64,000 bases of DNA from Dokdonia sp. 4H-3-7-5 (GCF_000212355.1 NC_015496.1:2884001-2948000), one strand, 5' to 3'; positions 35,417 through 44,298 are shown, counted from the stretch's first letter. Notes: generated by a model not told the origin, from the sequence alone. Program-made: numbers and translations.

Positions 35417-36501
35417 AATCGTATCCCTAATCCAAATTCTATTGCCTCTGCCTTTGCTCCGTGGGTTTTTACAGCCACACTACCAAAGTATTTTTTACCA
35501 AAGGTGCGTTTAAGTCCTACGCGTTGATAAAATCTACCTTCAAAATCATATGGATAATAAAGATAATATCCCGCATGTGTTATTAATGCTGTATTGTTGA
35601 GGTGTAACTCGTGACCAATAAATAATCCTACACGTTTCCAGTCTTGATTTGCAGTTACGCCACGATTTGGGAAAGCAACAGACAAGAATTCAATTTCATT
35701 TTCAAGAAATTTTGAGAAAAAAGCTTCAGCACCTGCGAGAACAGTGCTTTTCTTGCTTAATCTCTTATCTGCATATGCAGAGATTATTGCAAATGGCTCT
35801 CTGCCTAAGCCTATAAAGTCGCTCTCGTTGAGTCCTGCGCTTAGGGCAATATTATAATGGATAGGCTCTTTGTAAGATACTTTTTTTCCCTTTGGGATAA
35901 AATCTGGAACGGCATGATCTTTATAAATAATCCCGGCATTTAAAGCTATTGTGTTTGTACTCGTGTTGGGCGCTCGTAAATTTCCATTAGAACCGTGTAA
36001 AAAAGTAAGTCCAGTTTGAAATGAAAGCGTAGGAGTGATGGCTTGTTTATAGTTAAGCATTACGAGTGTTGCGCTAAATAAACGAGAACCATACGCATTG
36101 TTTTCCACATTAGTTTCTAGGTCAAAGGGATTTGTAGTATAACCAATACCTTGACCTATTCTAAACATGAGCTTGCGGTTCAAGAAATAAAAATTGTAAT
36201 GAGTAAGCGCATTGTAGGTATCTCCTAGATTTTCATTTTTAAGATCTTGATATGCAAAGGTAAATCCCCAGTCTGGATAATTATAGAGTCGTTCCCACTC
36301 CTTTAGCCCATAAGTTTTTCTATTATAACTCAGGATAATTCCTTCGGGATGCCCAGTAATAAGAGAGGATACATCTTTATTATGTCTTAAAATACTTCCG
36401 TAAAAATAGTTGGCTTCTAGTTCGTAGGGTTGTACTTCTTGAGCGTTTACTTGTAGTATGGTAAGTAAAGCAATTGTGGCGATAAGTAGTTTTTGCATCA
36501 T
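35413..36501 (-). CDS. PagL-like acyloxyacyl hydrolase, outer-membrane barrel
   Basis: A 362-residue outer-membrane protein, with signal peptide MMQKLLIATIALLTILQVNAQ and alternating beta strands. It resembles the acyloxyacyl hydrolase/lipid A 3-O-deacylase (PagL) family in Bacteroidetes. A possible catalytic His-Ser pair is in LTFLHGSNGNL (about 167-177), and a Glu is nearby; I cannot confirm activity. It is the first gene of a two-gene unit, overlapping the DUF2807 gene by ATGA. Confidence 0.7.
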   Translation of the reverse strand: MMQKLLIATIALLTILQVNAQEVQPYELEANYFYGSILRHNKDVSSLITGHPEGIILSYNRKTYGLKEWERLYNYPDWGFTFAYQDLKNENLGDTYNALTHYNFYFLNRKLMFRIGQGIGYTTNPFDLETNVENNAYGSRLFSATLVMLNYKQAITPTLSFQTGLTFLHGSNGNLRAPNTSTNTIALNAGIIYKDHAVPDFIPKGKKVSYKEPIHYNIALSAGLNESDFIGLGREPFAIISAYADKRLSKKSTVLAGAEAFFSKFLENEIEFLSVAFPNRGVTANQDWKRVGLFIGHELHLNNTALITHAGYYLYYPYDFEGRFYQRVGLKRTFGKKYFGSVAVKTHGAKAEAIEFGLGIRL

Positions 36502-36569
36502 AGAGATATATGCGAAAATATCAATAAAAAACTGAGATATGATTTATTTTCTAGATATCGATTAATCAC

Positions 36570-37154
36570 TCAAGAGGATTTGAGTTTTTGGTGTTTATTA
36601 ATCCACGTTGTGATATGCCTACATCTCGCTTTATATGCTGCACTACTAGCTGTATAGTCGTCTTCCATAATGCGTAGTAAATCTCCGTGTATCCAGTCAA
36701 ATTCTGTTCCTAGATGAAATAGTGTGGTCATGGAGTATGCTTTAACGGCCACCTTTTGATCTGATACCAACCAGTCAAAACAAGTAGTAATCATGCGCTC
36801 CCTTTGAATTTTACTTAGAGAAGCTCTTATTTCTGGATTCATTATTTTATAATGGGATACGGCTAGCTCCTCACAGATCTTGCTCACAGGTCGTAGTGCG
36901 GAATCTTGATAAACTGTATGCATCTTGCTTGTAAAATACTCCAAATAAGGTAAAAGGGTTTTGATTTCTTTTCTAATTGCAAACTCTGCTATCCAGCCGG
37001 CCTTAGGAGATCTAGGGTCGTCTATCATAAATAGAATTTCAAGAACATGTAACATGAGATGAGGCTCATGTATGACTATTTGTGCGTAGTACGCGCGCTT
37101 ATCGCGAGTATGGTTCACATGTGATAGTTCATTATAAAGTTCGGATAGTGTCAT
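36570..37154 (-). CDS. Conserved helical protein of unknown function
   Basis: A 194-residue, mostly alpha-helical protein conserved in Flavobacteriia. Its repeated helix pairs, such as LMLHVLEILFMIDDPRSPKAGWIAEFAIR and KVAVKAYSMTTLFHLGTEF, suggest a HEAT-like fold. No catalytic motif is visible. It starts three bases after the sirtuin gene stop on the same strand, so the two are cotranscribed. Confidence 0.65.
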   Translation of the reverse strand: MTLSELYNELSHVNHTRDKRAYYAQIVIHEPHLMLHVLEILFMIDDPRSPKAGWIAEFAIRKEIKTLLPYLEYFTSKMHTVYQDSALRPVSKICEELAVSHYKIMNPEIRASLSKIQRERMITTCFDWLVSDQKVAVKAYSMTTLFHLGTEFDWIHGDLLRIMEDDYTASSAAYKARCRHITTWINKHQKLKSS

Positions 37155-37157
37155 TAA

Positions 37158-37847
37158 CTAGGCTTGTCTTAATAATGTTTCAACCACTTTTTTAATTCCG
37201 GTAGATGCTATTTCTGGAACTATGGTAAGACGTTCTCTCTGTGCTATTGAGGGTTTTGGATCTATAAAATAAATCTGAGCGTTAGGTTTTGCAAAATCAA
37301 TAAGTCCAGCGGCTGGATATACTTGCATGGAGGTTCCTACAATAATTATAAAATCTGCTTTACTCACAAGCTCTGCAGCTTTTTCTAGAAGTGGTACCTC
37401 TTCGCTAAACCATACTATATGTGGTCTTAGTTGGGACCCTAGTGCACATAAATCCCCTTTTTTTAAGTCGGTTGTCCACGGTTTTACATCGCTTTCATCT
37501 TTACTACTACGCACTTTGAGCAACTCTCCGTGCAAGTGTATCACATCTGAGCTACCTGCGCGTTCATGCAGGTCGTCTACATTTTGAGTGATAATTGTAA
37601 CATTATAATCCTCTTCTAGTTGTACAAGGTCTTTGTGTGCGGCATTAGGTGTGACCTCTAGCAGTTGTCTTCTTCTGTCGTTATAGAAACGTAAAACGAG
37701 TTCTTGATTATTGCGCCATCCTTCTGGAGTAGCGACTTCCATCACATCGTGACCTTCCCAAAGACCATCTGCATCTCTAAAGGTTTTTAAACCACTTTCG
37801 GCACTTATTCCCGCTCCAGAGAGGACAACTATGTTTTGTTTAGACAT
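37158..37847 (-). CDS. Sirtuin-type NAD-dependent protein deacylase, without zinc cysteines
   Basis: A 229-residue CobB-like sirtuin. NAD motifs are GAGISAESGLKTFRDADGLW (about 10-29) and TQNVDDLHERAG; the catalytic His is in IHLHGEL (about 107-113). FYNDRRR supplies the Tyr and Arg that select succinyl or malonyl lysine in class III sirtuins. The Cys residues of the usual zinc module after HGELLKV are missing: only one Cys (DLCALGSQLRP) is present. Bacterial sirtuins without zinc exist, but the loss here should be checked. Substrate proteins are unknown. Confidence 0.9.
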   Translation of the reverse strand: MSKQNIVVLSGAGISAESGLKTFRDADGLWEGHDVMEVATPEGWRNNQELVLRFYNDRRRQLLEVTPNAAHKDLVQLEEDYNVTIITQNVDDLHERAGSSDVIHLHGELLKVRSSKDESDVKPWTTDLKKGDLCALGSQLRPHIVWFSEEVPLLEKAAELVSKADFIIIVGTSMQVYPAAGLIDFAKPNAQIYFIDPKPSIAQRERLTIVPEIASTGIKKVVETLLRQA

Positions 37848-37852
37848 TCTAG

Positions 37853-37885
37853 TTTGTTTTGCATTTTAAAAGTACAGTATCTTTG
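37853..37885 (+). promoter_or_regulatory. Promoter of the TrmH-family gene
   Basis: TTTG (37853-37856), a 21-nt spacer and TATCTTTG (37878-37885) fit the Bacteroidetes consensus, 18 nt before the ATG. Confidence 0.6.
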
Positions 37886-37902
37886 GCCTGTAAACAACAA
37901 TC

Positions 37903-38559
37903 ATGGATCAAGAGCTGCTAGCATATTTACAATCATTTCTTACAGAAAGACGCGTTCAATTATTTGATAAAGTGCTCAAAGAGCGTACAAATCATTTTAC
38001 TGTTGCGGTGGAGGATGTGTATCAATTGCATAACACCAGCGCTGTAATACGTAGCTGTGAGTCTTTTGGGGTTCAAGAACTACACGTTATAGAAGAGGTT
38101 AATGTTAAGAGAATAGATCGTGAGATTGCAATGGGTGCTCAAAAATGGGTAGATGTGCAGCGCCATAGCAGTGCAAAACATTGTATTGAGAACCTAAGAA
38201 AGCAAGGATATAAGATTGTTGCCACTTCACCTCATAAAGATGCTCATCGATTAGAGGATTTTGACATTACTGAAAAGGCGGCTATATTTTTTGGTCGTGA
38301 GACAGAGGGATTAAGTGATACGGTGCTTGACATGGCAGACGATTTTATTTATATACCTATGGTGGGTTTTACAGAGAGTCTCAATATCTCAGTTTCTGCG
38401 GCAATAACCTTACAGCATATTATGACTAAGCTCAAGCAATCAAGTAATTCTTGGCAATTTACGGAGCAAGAGCTTTTTGATAAAAAACTTGAGTGGACAC
38501 GTAAGATGATTAAAGATGTGGAAGGAATTGAGCAAAGATTTCTAGAAGAAAGAGGGTAG
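37903..38559 (+). CDS. TrmH-family RNA 2'-O-methyltransferase
   Basis: A 218-residue SpoU/TrmH-family protein that methylates a ribose 2'-OH, probably G18 of tRNA. The knot motifs are seen: NTSAVIRSCESFGVQELHVIEE (motif 1), FGRETEGLSD (motif 2) and IPMVGFTESLNISVSAAITLQHIM (motif 3). It is divergent from the sirtuin. TrmH proper or another 23S rRNA SpoU enzyme cannot be told apart from sequence alone. Confidence 0.88.
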   Translation: MDQELLAYLQSFLTERRVQLFDKVLKERTNHFTVAVEDVYQLHNTSAVIRSCESFGVQELHVIEEVNVKRIDREIAMGAQKWVDVQRHSSAKHCIENLRKQGYKIVATSPHKDAHRLEDFDITEKAAIFFGRETEGLSDTVLDMADDFIYIPMVGFTESLNISVSAAITLQHIMTKLKQSSNSWQFTEQELFDKKLEWTRKMIKDVEGIEQRFLEERG

Positions 38560-38565
38560 AAGTAC

Positions 38566-38579
38566 GCTTTTGCGAAAAT
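38566..38579. repeat. Palindrome variant, three mismatches (intergenic)
   Basis: GCTTTTGCGAAAAT just after the TrmH-family stop; the preceding TAC matches the family flank. Confidence 0.5.
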
Positions 38580-38663
38580 TTGATTTCTTAAAATATAAGC
38601 TGTCGATAAGTATAAAGTTGATGCACTTTCAAAGACCAAGATGTAAATTGAAAAATTCAAATT

Positions 38664-39299
38664 ATGAAACTTACCGTATCGCTAAAAGAACTTGCAGATA
38701 ACAGTATAAAACGTCATCCTGGCGCTGCTCAAGATATCATGAGAAAAGCTATTGAAGATCTTGATGCTACAGGTATATTGAAGCATGCTGTAAAGACAGG
38801 AGATAAATTTCCAGACTTTACATTGCCAAATGCTCAAGGAAAAACTATCACGCTAAGTAAGCAATTACAAAAAGGTAAGGTAGTGATTACCTTTTATAGG
38901 GGTGGATGGTGTCCTTATTGTAACTTAGAGCTTAAAGCTTTTCAAGAGGTGTTACCCCAAATTAAGGAGAAAGGCGCAACACTTATTGCTATTACTCCAG
39001 AGACACCAGATAATTCTTTGTCTACTAAGGAGAAAAATCAGCTAGATTTTGAAGTGCTTACTAGTGAAAATAACGAATTAGCAAGATCACTCAATTTAGT
39101 TTTTAAACTTCCAGAGGCGCTTGCAGAATTATATGGGAATTTTGGTATTGATCTTTTAGAGAGTCAAGGTAATGATGCAAATGAGCTTCCTATCGCTGCC
39201 ACGTATATTATTGATCAAAACGGAGAGGTTTCTTATCACTTTCTGTCAGAAGATTATAAACTTAGAGCAGATCCAGAAGATATTATAGCTGCATTATAA
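38664..39299 (+). CDS. Peroxiredoxin-like (AhpC/TSA-family) protein
   Basis: A 211-residue thiol-peroxidase-like protein. The active-site region FYRGGWCPYC (about residues 78-87) has a CxxC pair, where most peroxiredoxins have T-x-x-C; relatives of this kind are usually annotated as peroxiredoxin-like. The domain covers about 50-205. No resolving Cys beyond the CxxC is evident. It stands alone between a variant palindrome and a terminator. Confidence 0.83.
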   Translation: MKLTVSLKELADNSIKRHPGAAQDIMRKAIEDLDATGILKHAVKTGDKFPDFTLPNAQGKTITLSKQLQKGKVVITFYRGGWCPYCNLELKAFQEVLPQIKEKGATLIAITPETPDNSLSTKEKNQLDFEVLTSENNELARSLNLVFKLPEALAELYGNFGIDLLESQGNDANELPIAATYIIDQNGEVSYHFLSEDYKLRADPEDIIAAL

Positions 39300-39306
39300 A
39301 AAGCAT

Positions 39307-39320
39307 ATTTTTGCGAAAGC
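39307..39320. repeat. Palindrome variant, three mismatches (intergenic)
   Basis: ATTTTTGCGAAAGC followed by GT, 8 nt after the peroxiredoxin-like stop. Confidence 0.5.
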
Positions 39321-39342
39321 GTATTATTTAGAATAGTACATA

Positions 39343-39380
39343 AAACAGAAAGCCCGCTAAATATAGCGGGCTTTCTGTTT
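39343..39380. terminator. Bidirectional terminator
   Basis: A 15-bp perfect stem, ACAGAAAGCCCGCTA with its complement and loop AATA, extended by A/T pairs, serves both converging genes. Confidence 0.9.
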
Positions 39381-39395
39381 ATATATAATAGATAA

Positions 39396-40205
39396 TTAAT
39401 CTTTTCTTTGAAGAACTCTGTACTCTTCATAACATTCACTTATTGCATCGAGAATTTGAAGATCATTTGCGCTCATGATAAAATTATCTGAGTAGCTACA
39501 ATTTTTAAGTATTGCGTCTATATCAACACGATCTATTTGAAGTAAAGCACTTAGTGTCTCACGGTCAAATTTTCGTTCAAGTAGATTACGCACTTTATCA
39601 TCTTCCTTCATTTGCCTAAGCTTGCGAAGTTGGCCTTTCTTTCTGCTAAAAATATTATAAAGAAAATCTGCAGGATTGAAAATAGAGCTCAATACTCTAG
39701 ATATAGCTCCTGGCTGACTTTTCCCTACCTCGTAACCAGAATTTAGACCAGATATACTGTATCGCTGATTGCTGTAAATAGGAACTCTCTTTGCATCAAT
39801 TTCCAAATATCCAGTAAGCTCAATTTCTTGAACCACAACTTCTTCAAGTGCGATACCTATCTCTGTCATTTGGATTTTTACGTCACCGTATTTAATCCAG
39901 TCACCGCTCACGCGTACTTTAAGAGATTTGTATCCTAGGTAAGAGAAGTATAACGTATCATTTACCTCAGCCTTAATTTCAAATTTACCATACTCATTAG
40001 TAGTAGCTCCTTTAAAATTTGAGAGGTTGAGAATGTTTACGTTCTGTAATGCAATATCTGTACTACTGCTTAATACTTTTCCATCAATAAATCCATCCTC
40101 TAGCTTTTCTTGAGCTTCAGTTGGGTCTGATGTAGTATCTATTTCTTGTGAATATCCTACTGCAATGGCAGAGAATATAAGTAGGTTTAGTATGATCTTC
40201 TTCAT
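39396..40205 (-). CDS. Carboxypeptidase-regulatory-like-domain protein
   Basis: A 269-residue exported protein with signal peptide MKKIILNLLIFSAIAVGYSQ. A CarboxypepD_reg-like beta domain follows (about 40-125: DGFIDGKVLSSSTDIALQNVNILNLS, TNEYGKFEIKAEVNDTLYFSYLGY), as found at the front of TonB receptors, but no barrel follows. The C-terminal part is helical and charged. It may be a periplasmic plug-related or signalling protein; function unknown. Confidence 0.8.
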   Translation of the reverse strand: MKKIILNLLIFSAIAVGYSQEIDTTSDPTEAQEKLEDGFIDGKVLSSSTDIALQNVNILNLSNFKGATTNEYGKFEIKAEVNDTLYFSYLGYKSLKVRVSGDWIKYGDVKIQMTEIGIALEEVVVQEIELTGYLEIDAKRVPIYSNQRYSISGLNSGYEVGKSQPGAISRVLSSIFNPADFLYNIFSRKKGQLRKLRQMKEDDKVRNLLERKFDRETLSALLQIDRVDIDAILKNCSYSDNFIMSANDLQILDAISECYEEYRVLQRKD

Positions 40206-40291
40206 ATGCTAAGGCAATTTATGCATTCCATTGGGAAAATCATACCAAATCTATTTATTTACAATAATTCTAACATTTAATGTGCGTTAGA

Positions 40292-42226
40292 CTAGCTTCT
40301 GCGACGTCTTTTGCCAGAAAATGGGCTCTTGTTTCCTTCAGACCTGTTATCTGGCGTGCGTGGAGAAGAACTGCGTTCTGATCTCTCAGACCTTGCTGGC
40401 CTTTCTGATCTACTTCTAGAGCGACCACCTTGGTCATCTCCATAGCTTGATTTGCGATCGCTGCGTTTTCTATCTGAAGATCCTCCGCCACTACGACGAC
40501 GATCTCCGCCACCGCTGCGACCACTAGATCTAAATCCATCATCACCACCTCTACGACGATCACCACCACCGCTGCGACCTCCGCCACCACGACGACGATC
40601 TCCGCCACCGCTACGACCTCCGCCACTACTGCGACCACCGCCGCCTTGAGTTTCCTCAACGCTCACGCGACGACCATCTAGCTCAAAGTTTTCAAAGTGA
40701 GATAAGATTTTATCTTTGTGCTCAGTATCTGTGTTAAAGAATGAAAAGGCATCTTTACAGTCTACGCGGTATACACCATCTTGACCTAATCCTAATTCTT
40801 CCTTCAAGAAGTCTTTAAGTTTCATCCAGTCAAAATCATCTTTGCTACCTACATTTATAAAGTAACGTGTAGAGTCTCCAGATTGCTCCTTAGCTGCTCC
40901 AACTGCATTTTGATTAAGGTCTTTTGATTTCTTATAATAATTAAAGAAACGTGTGAACTCTACAGAAAATACTTTTTTAATAAGCTCTTCTTTCGTATTA
41001 TCTTTTAATACTTCTTCTATTTCTGGAAGATAAGCATCAATCTCGTTATTAATCTCTGTTGTGTTAATGCTATTTGCAAGGTGAAATAACTGTACTTGCG
41101 TGATTTCCTTTCCGTCTGGAATGGTTTTTTGTTCAAACTTCTTACCTAAGATTTTCTCAAGTTGTTTGATTTTACGCATTTCACTTTTAGTAACAATCAC
41201 CAGAGAAGTACCTGTTTTACCAGCACGACCAGTACGACCAGAACGGTGTGTATAGGTTTCTATCTCGTCAGGTAATTGGTAGTTTACTACGTGTGTAATA
41301 TCATCTACGTCAATACCACGTGCAGCAACATCTGTTGCAACAAGCATTTGTATCTGACGGTTTCTAAAGCTCTTCATTACCAGGTCACGCTGGTTCTGAC
41401 TTAAATCTCCGTGTAATGCTCCTGCGTTGTATCCATCTTCAATAAGTTGCTCGGCAACTTTTTGTGTATCGCGTTTAGTACGACAAAAGATTACAGAGAA
41501 GATATCTGGATTTGCATCAGAAAGTCTTTTAAGTGCTTGGTAACGATCTCTAGTGTGTACTACAAAGTACTCATGAGATACGTTCTTTGCACCTTCATTT
41601 TTATGTCCTACCGTTATTTCTAACGGGTTTACCATAAATTCTTTTGCTATACGTGATACTTCTCTAGGCATTGTAGCACTAAATAACCATGTAAGCTTAT
41701 CTTCTGGAGTATCTGCAAGAATATTTGTGATATCCTCATAGAATCCCATGTTAAGCATCTCATCTGCTTCATCAAGAACACAGTAGCTTAATTTTGTAAT
41801 ATCTACCATACGACGACGCATCATATCTTGCATACGTCCTGGTGTAGCTACTACAATTTGTGCTCCGCGAGAAATCTCACGAGCTTGCTCTTGTATGTTT
41901 GCTCCTCCATAAACTGCAACAACACGCACACCTTTCATGTGCTTTGAATACAGTTTCATCTCGTTTGTAATCTGGAGACATAGTTCGCGAGTAGGAGCTA
42001 TAATAAGACCTTGAGTAGTCTTACTATTTTCATCTATATTTTGTAATAATGGAAATCCAAATGCAGCTGTTTTTCCTGTTCCTGTTTGTGCAAGAGCAAC
42101 CATATCGCGGTCTTCTGCGAGTAATTGTGGGATAGCTTCTTCTTGAATTTTTGATGGGGTTTCAAATCCCATATCGGCAATAGCCTGGAGTAAAGGCGCA
42201 TTTAGGCCTAGTTCATCAAATGTCAT
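40292..42226 (-). CDS. DEAD-box RNA helicase with DbpA-like domain and RGG-rich tail
   Basis: A 644-residue CsdA/DeaD-type helicase. Motifs: Q motif, AQTGTGKT (about 45-52), DEAD (about 152-155), SAT and HRSGRTGRAG. A DbpA-like RNA-binding domain lies at about 475-545. The last 100 residues are an Arg/Gly/Ser-rich tail with repeated GGGDRRRGGGGRS units, encoded by a tandem-repeat DNA stretch (about 40440-40660). Such tails bind RNA. The strand opposite the tail has long open frames that are by-products of the repeats. A -7 element sits 122 nt upstream, suggesting a long 5' UTR. Confidence 0.93.
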   Translation of the reverse strand: MTFDELGLNAPLLQAIADMGFETPSKIQEEAIPQLLAEDRDMVALAQTGTGKTAAFGFPLLQNIDENSKTTQGLIIAPTRELCLQITNEMKLYSKHMKGVRVVAVYGGANIQEQAREISRGAQIVVATPGRMQDMMRRRMVDITKLSYCVLDEADEMLNMGFYEDITNILADTPEDKLTWLFSATMPREVSRIAKEFMVNPLEITVGHKNEGAKNVSHEYFVVHTRDRYQALKRLSDANPDIFSVIFCRTKRDTQKVAEQLIEDGYNAGALHGDLSQNQRDLVMKSFRNRQIQMLVATDVAARGIDVDDITHVVNYQLPDEIETYTHRSGRTGRAGKTGTSLVIVTKSEMRKIKQLEKILGKKFEQKTIPDGKEITQVQLFHLANSINTTEINNEIDAYLPEIEEVLKDNTKEELIKKVFSVEFTRFFNYYKKSKDLNQNAVGAAKEQSGDSTRYFINVGSKDDFDWMKLKDFLKEELGLGQDGVYRVDCKDAFSFFNTDTEHKDKILSHFENFELDGRRVSVEETQGGGGRSSGGGRSGGGDRRRGGGGRSGGGDRRRGGDDGFRSSGRSGGGDRRRSGGGSSDRKRSDRKSSYGDDQGGRSRSRSERPARSERSERSSSPRTPDNRSEGNKSPFSGKRRRRS

Positions 42227-42347
42227 ATGACAATAGTATATATAAGTGTTAGCGTGTATAGGAAGCGCAACGACTTATAAACCAATTGCTTCGATCAACA
42301 CGTGCCAAAAAATCTGGCAATACCTCACCCTGAGGTTTTTCAAGGTG

Positions 42348-42355
42348 CAAAAGTA
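42348..42355 (-). promoter_or_regulatory. DEAD-box helicase promoter -7 element
   Basis: TACTTTTG on the minus strand fits TAnnTTTG. It would give a 5' UTR of about 110 nt, including a CCTCA/TGAGG hairpin (42323-42335) of the kind seen in cold-shock helicase leaders. No good -33 element seen. Confidence 0.4.
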
Positions 42356-42395
42356 CTCAATAAAACTATAATGAAAGCATTTGGGTTCAAAAAAC

Positions 42396-42974
42396 TTATT
42401 CCTGATTATATAGAAACTCAAGAAAAGCAGAAACAGCAAAGCCTCTGTGGCTTATTTTTCCTTTTAAAGATGGAGCCATTTGTGCAAAAGTTGCATCGTA
42501 ACCTTTTGGTCGGAAGATAGGATCGTAACCAAAACCGCCATCACCATGACGCTCTTTAGTGATTTTACCTCTGCATATACCTGTAAAGGTTTCTGTTTTA
42601 TTTGCTTTCGCGAAAGCGATAACTGTTTTAAACTGTGCTCCACGGTCTTGCTTAGTAGCGAGATTAATTAAAAGCTTGTTCATGTTATCTGAATCATCTT
42701 TTTGCTCACCAGCATACCTTGCTGAATATACTCCTGGTGCACCATCAAGTGCGTCCACTTCAAGACCAGTATCATCTGCAAAACAATCATACCCATAGTT
42801 AGTTAGCACATGATTTGCTTTAAGAAGTGCGTTACCTTCGATGGTATCTGCATCTTCAGTGATTTCTTCTGTGCATCCTATGTCTGTTAAAGATAGGAGG
42901 GTAATATGATCAGGCACTAATGCTTGAACTTCGCGAAGTTTATTGTGATTGTGTGTTGCAAAAACTAGTTTCAT
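42396..42974 (-). CDS. rdgB: XTP/dITP diphosphatase
   Basis: RdgB removes non-canonical purine triphosphates. The 192 residues are standard: FATHNHNKLREVQ near the N-terminus, EDADTIEGNALLKA and FADDTGLEVDALDGAPGVYSARYAG (about 64-90), and GDGGFGYDPIF as the substrate loop. An exact palindrome encodes AFAKA (about residues 120-124), in FKTVIAFAKANKTETF, without changing family length. Its ATG overlaps the stop of the VTT-type gene (TAATG). Confidence 0.95.
   Translation of the reverse strand: MKLVFATHNHNKLREVQALVPDHITLLSLTDIGCTEEITEDADTIEGNALLKANHVLTNYGYDCFADDTGLEVDALDGAPGVYSARYAGEQKDDSDNMNKLLINLATKQDRGAQFKTVIAFAKANKTETFTGICRGKITKERHGDGGFGYDPIFRPKGYDATFAQMAPSLKGKISHRGFAVSAFLEFLYNQE
42604..42617. 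repeat. GCTTTCGCGAAAGC palindrome, copy 14 (exact, coding)
   Basis: Exact copy in rdgB, read as AFAKA. Confidence 0.9.
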
Positions 42975-43594
42975 TATGATACAAGGCTAAAAATTGCTGC
43001 TCCGTATATTGCATATCTTACAAAACGAGCAAGACCAAATAATGCCCAATATTTAAACTCGAAGCGAATCATACCCGCAGCAAGACTTGCTACGGCAAAA
43101 GGAAGCGGGAGTAAAGCTCCTACGAGAATTAAAAAGCCTCCCCATTTACGAGCATTTTTTAAGTGCTTCTCCATCTTTACCTCTAGGTAATTATGAACGG
43201 ATGGAATTTTTAAAGTTGCTCTTCCTGTAAAATAGGAAACTGCCCCTCCAGCATAAGATAATATTGCTATAAGAGTTAGGTATAAAATAGGATTACTCGT
43301 TTTATCACTCCATGCTATAAAAAGCTCTGGAGGAATTATACCAAGTATAGATTCTGAAACAAAAAATAAGGTAAGGACAAGCAGGTTTGAATAGTTGTCT
43401 ATTACATATTGCAATGCCGTATTAAGGTCTATTACAAAGAAGTGAATAAGAACTATAGCTGCTACTACAAGTAGAATAGGAGGGAGTGCTTTTTTAAGAG
43501 CGTCCTTTAAAAAAGTATAAAAACCAGTGTACACGTAGTACTGGTGCAATAATTGCAGCCTGTTTTTCCTTTTTGTACCTGATTGTGATCCCAT
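42974..43594 (-). CDS. VTT/DedA-like membrane protein
   Basis: An inner-membrane protein (206 residues from ATG 43594) of the VTT/DedA/YqaA type. About five hydrophobic segments are visible: LPPILLVVAAIVLIHFFVI, NLLVLTLFFVSESILGIIPPELFIAW, LYLTLIAILSYAGGAVSYF, FLILVGALLPLPFAVASLAAGM and the C-terminal one. The P-rich LLPLPFA before a membrane helix is the VTT signature. I chose the ATG over a GTG at 43630. It is coupled to rdgB and its substrate is unknown; DedA proteins affect membrane lipids. Confidence 0.8.
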   Translation of the reverse strand: MGSQSGTKRKNRLQLLHQYYVYTGFYTFLKDALKKALPPILLVVAAIVLIHFFVIDLNTALQYVIDNYSNLLVLTLFFVSESILGIIPPELFIAWSDKTSNPILYLTLIAILSYAGGAVSYFTGRATLKIPSVHNYLEVKMEKHLKNARKWGGFLILVGALLPLPFAVASLAAGMIRFEFKYWALFGLARFVRYAIYGAAIFSLVS

Positions 43595-43743
43595 GTAATT
43601 GTAGTCGTATTGAGCATACAAAAATAACACGTAGCGGTAATTATATTGCTACTTATGCTCATAAATATAGGTTAAACCCGTTTAATATTTAACGTTATAA
43701 ACTCAAGGTAATTGTAAGCTCATTCTTATTTTAGAAATTATCC

Positions 43744-44217
43744 TTATTGATGATGATATGGTTCCCCTTTTAATATAGTATAACCTCTATAAATTTGCTC
43801 AGTAATAAAGAGTCTAACCATCTGGTGAGAAAAGGTCATGGATGATAAGGATACTTTTCCTTGTGCTTTTGCATAAACCTCTTGCGAAAATCCATAAGGA
43901 CCACCTATAACAAAGACTAGGGTCTTAATACCACTATTCATTTTCTTTTGTAGAAATTTTGAAAAGCCTACGCTTGTAAACGTTTTTCCATTTTCATCAA
44001 ATAGCAAGAGGTGATCATAAGGCCCTATTTTTGATAAAATAAGGTCGCCTTCCTTGTTTTTCTGTTCTTGCTCACTAAGATTTTTGACATTCTTAATATC
44101 CGGGAGAATTTCTATGGAGTATTTCACATAAAAATTGAGCCGTTTACTATACGCATCTATCAGTGCTTGCAACTGTTTATTATCGGTCTTGCCTACGCAG
44201 AGAAGTTTAATATTCAT
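43744..44217 (-). CDS. rlmH: 23S rRNA pseudouridine-1915 N3-methyltransferase
   Basis: RlmH is a SPOUT methyltransferase acting on pseudouridine 1915 of 23S rRNA in the 70S ribosome. From the ATG at 44217 it has 157 residues, as in E. coli. The knot end VFVIGGPYGFSQEVYAKAQGKVSLSSMTFSHQMVRLFITEQIYRGYTI is diagnostic. An ATG 24 nt upstream would add a non-conserved extension, so I prefer 44217. It is divergent from nadC. Confidence 0.94.
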   Translation of the reverse strand: MNIKLLCVGKTDNKQLQALIDAYSKRLNFYVKYSIEILPDIKNVKNLSEQEQKNKEGDLILSKIGPYDHLLLFDENGKTFTSVGFSKFLQKKMNSGIKTLVFVIGGPYGFSQEVYAKAQGKVSLSSMTFSHQMVRLFITEQIYRGYTILKGEPYHHQ

Positions 44218-44298
44218 GTGGCAAAAATACAAAACTACCATACAGAAGTAAGAAGCTTTACCTTTTGCTTATTTTTACATCAAAGGAATAATACAAAT

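Noticed and set aside
40270-40659. Long open frame opposite the helicase tail, and another at 40452-40649
   Set aside because: Both come from the GC-rich tandem repeat encoding the Arg/Gly tail; translations are low-complexity (Val/Ala and Pro/Arg) and carry no independent gene signals.
42302-42520. Plus-strand open frame between the DEAD helicase and rdgB
   Set aside because: It overlaps the rdgB end and the helicase 5' region, has no similarity I recognise and no promoter.
44068-44298. N-terminal extension of nadC
   Set aside because: It overlaps rlmH on the other strand, and NadC family length starts at 44299.
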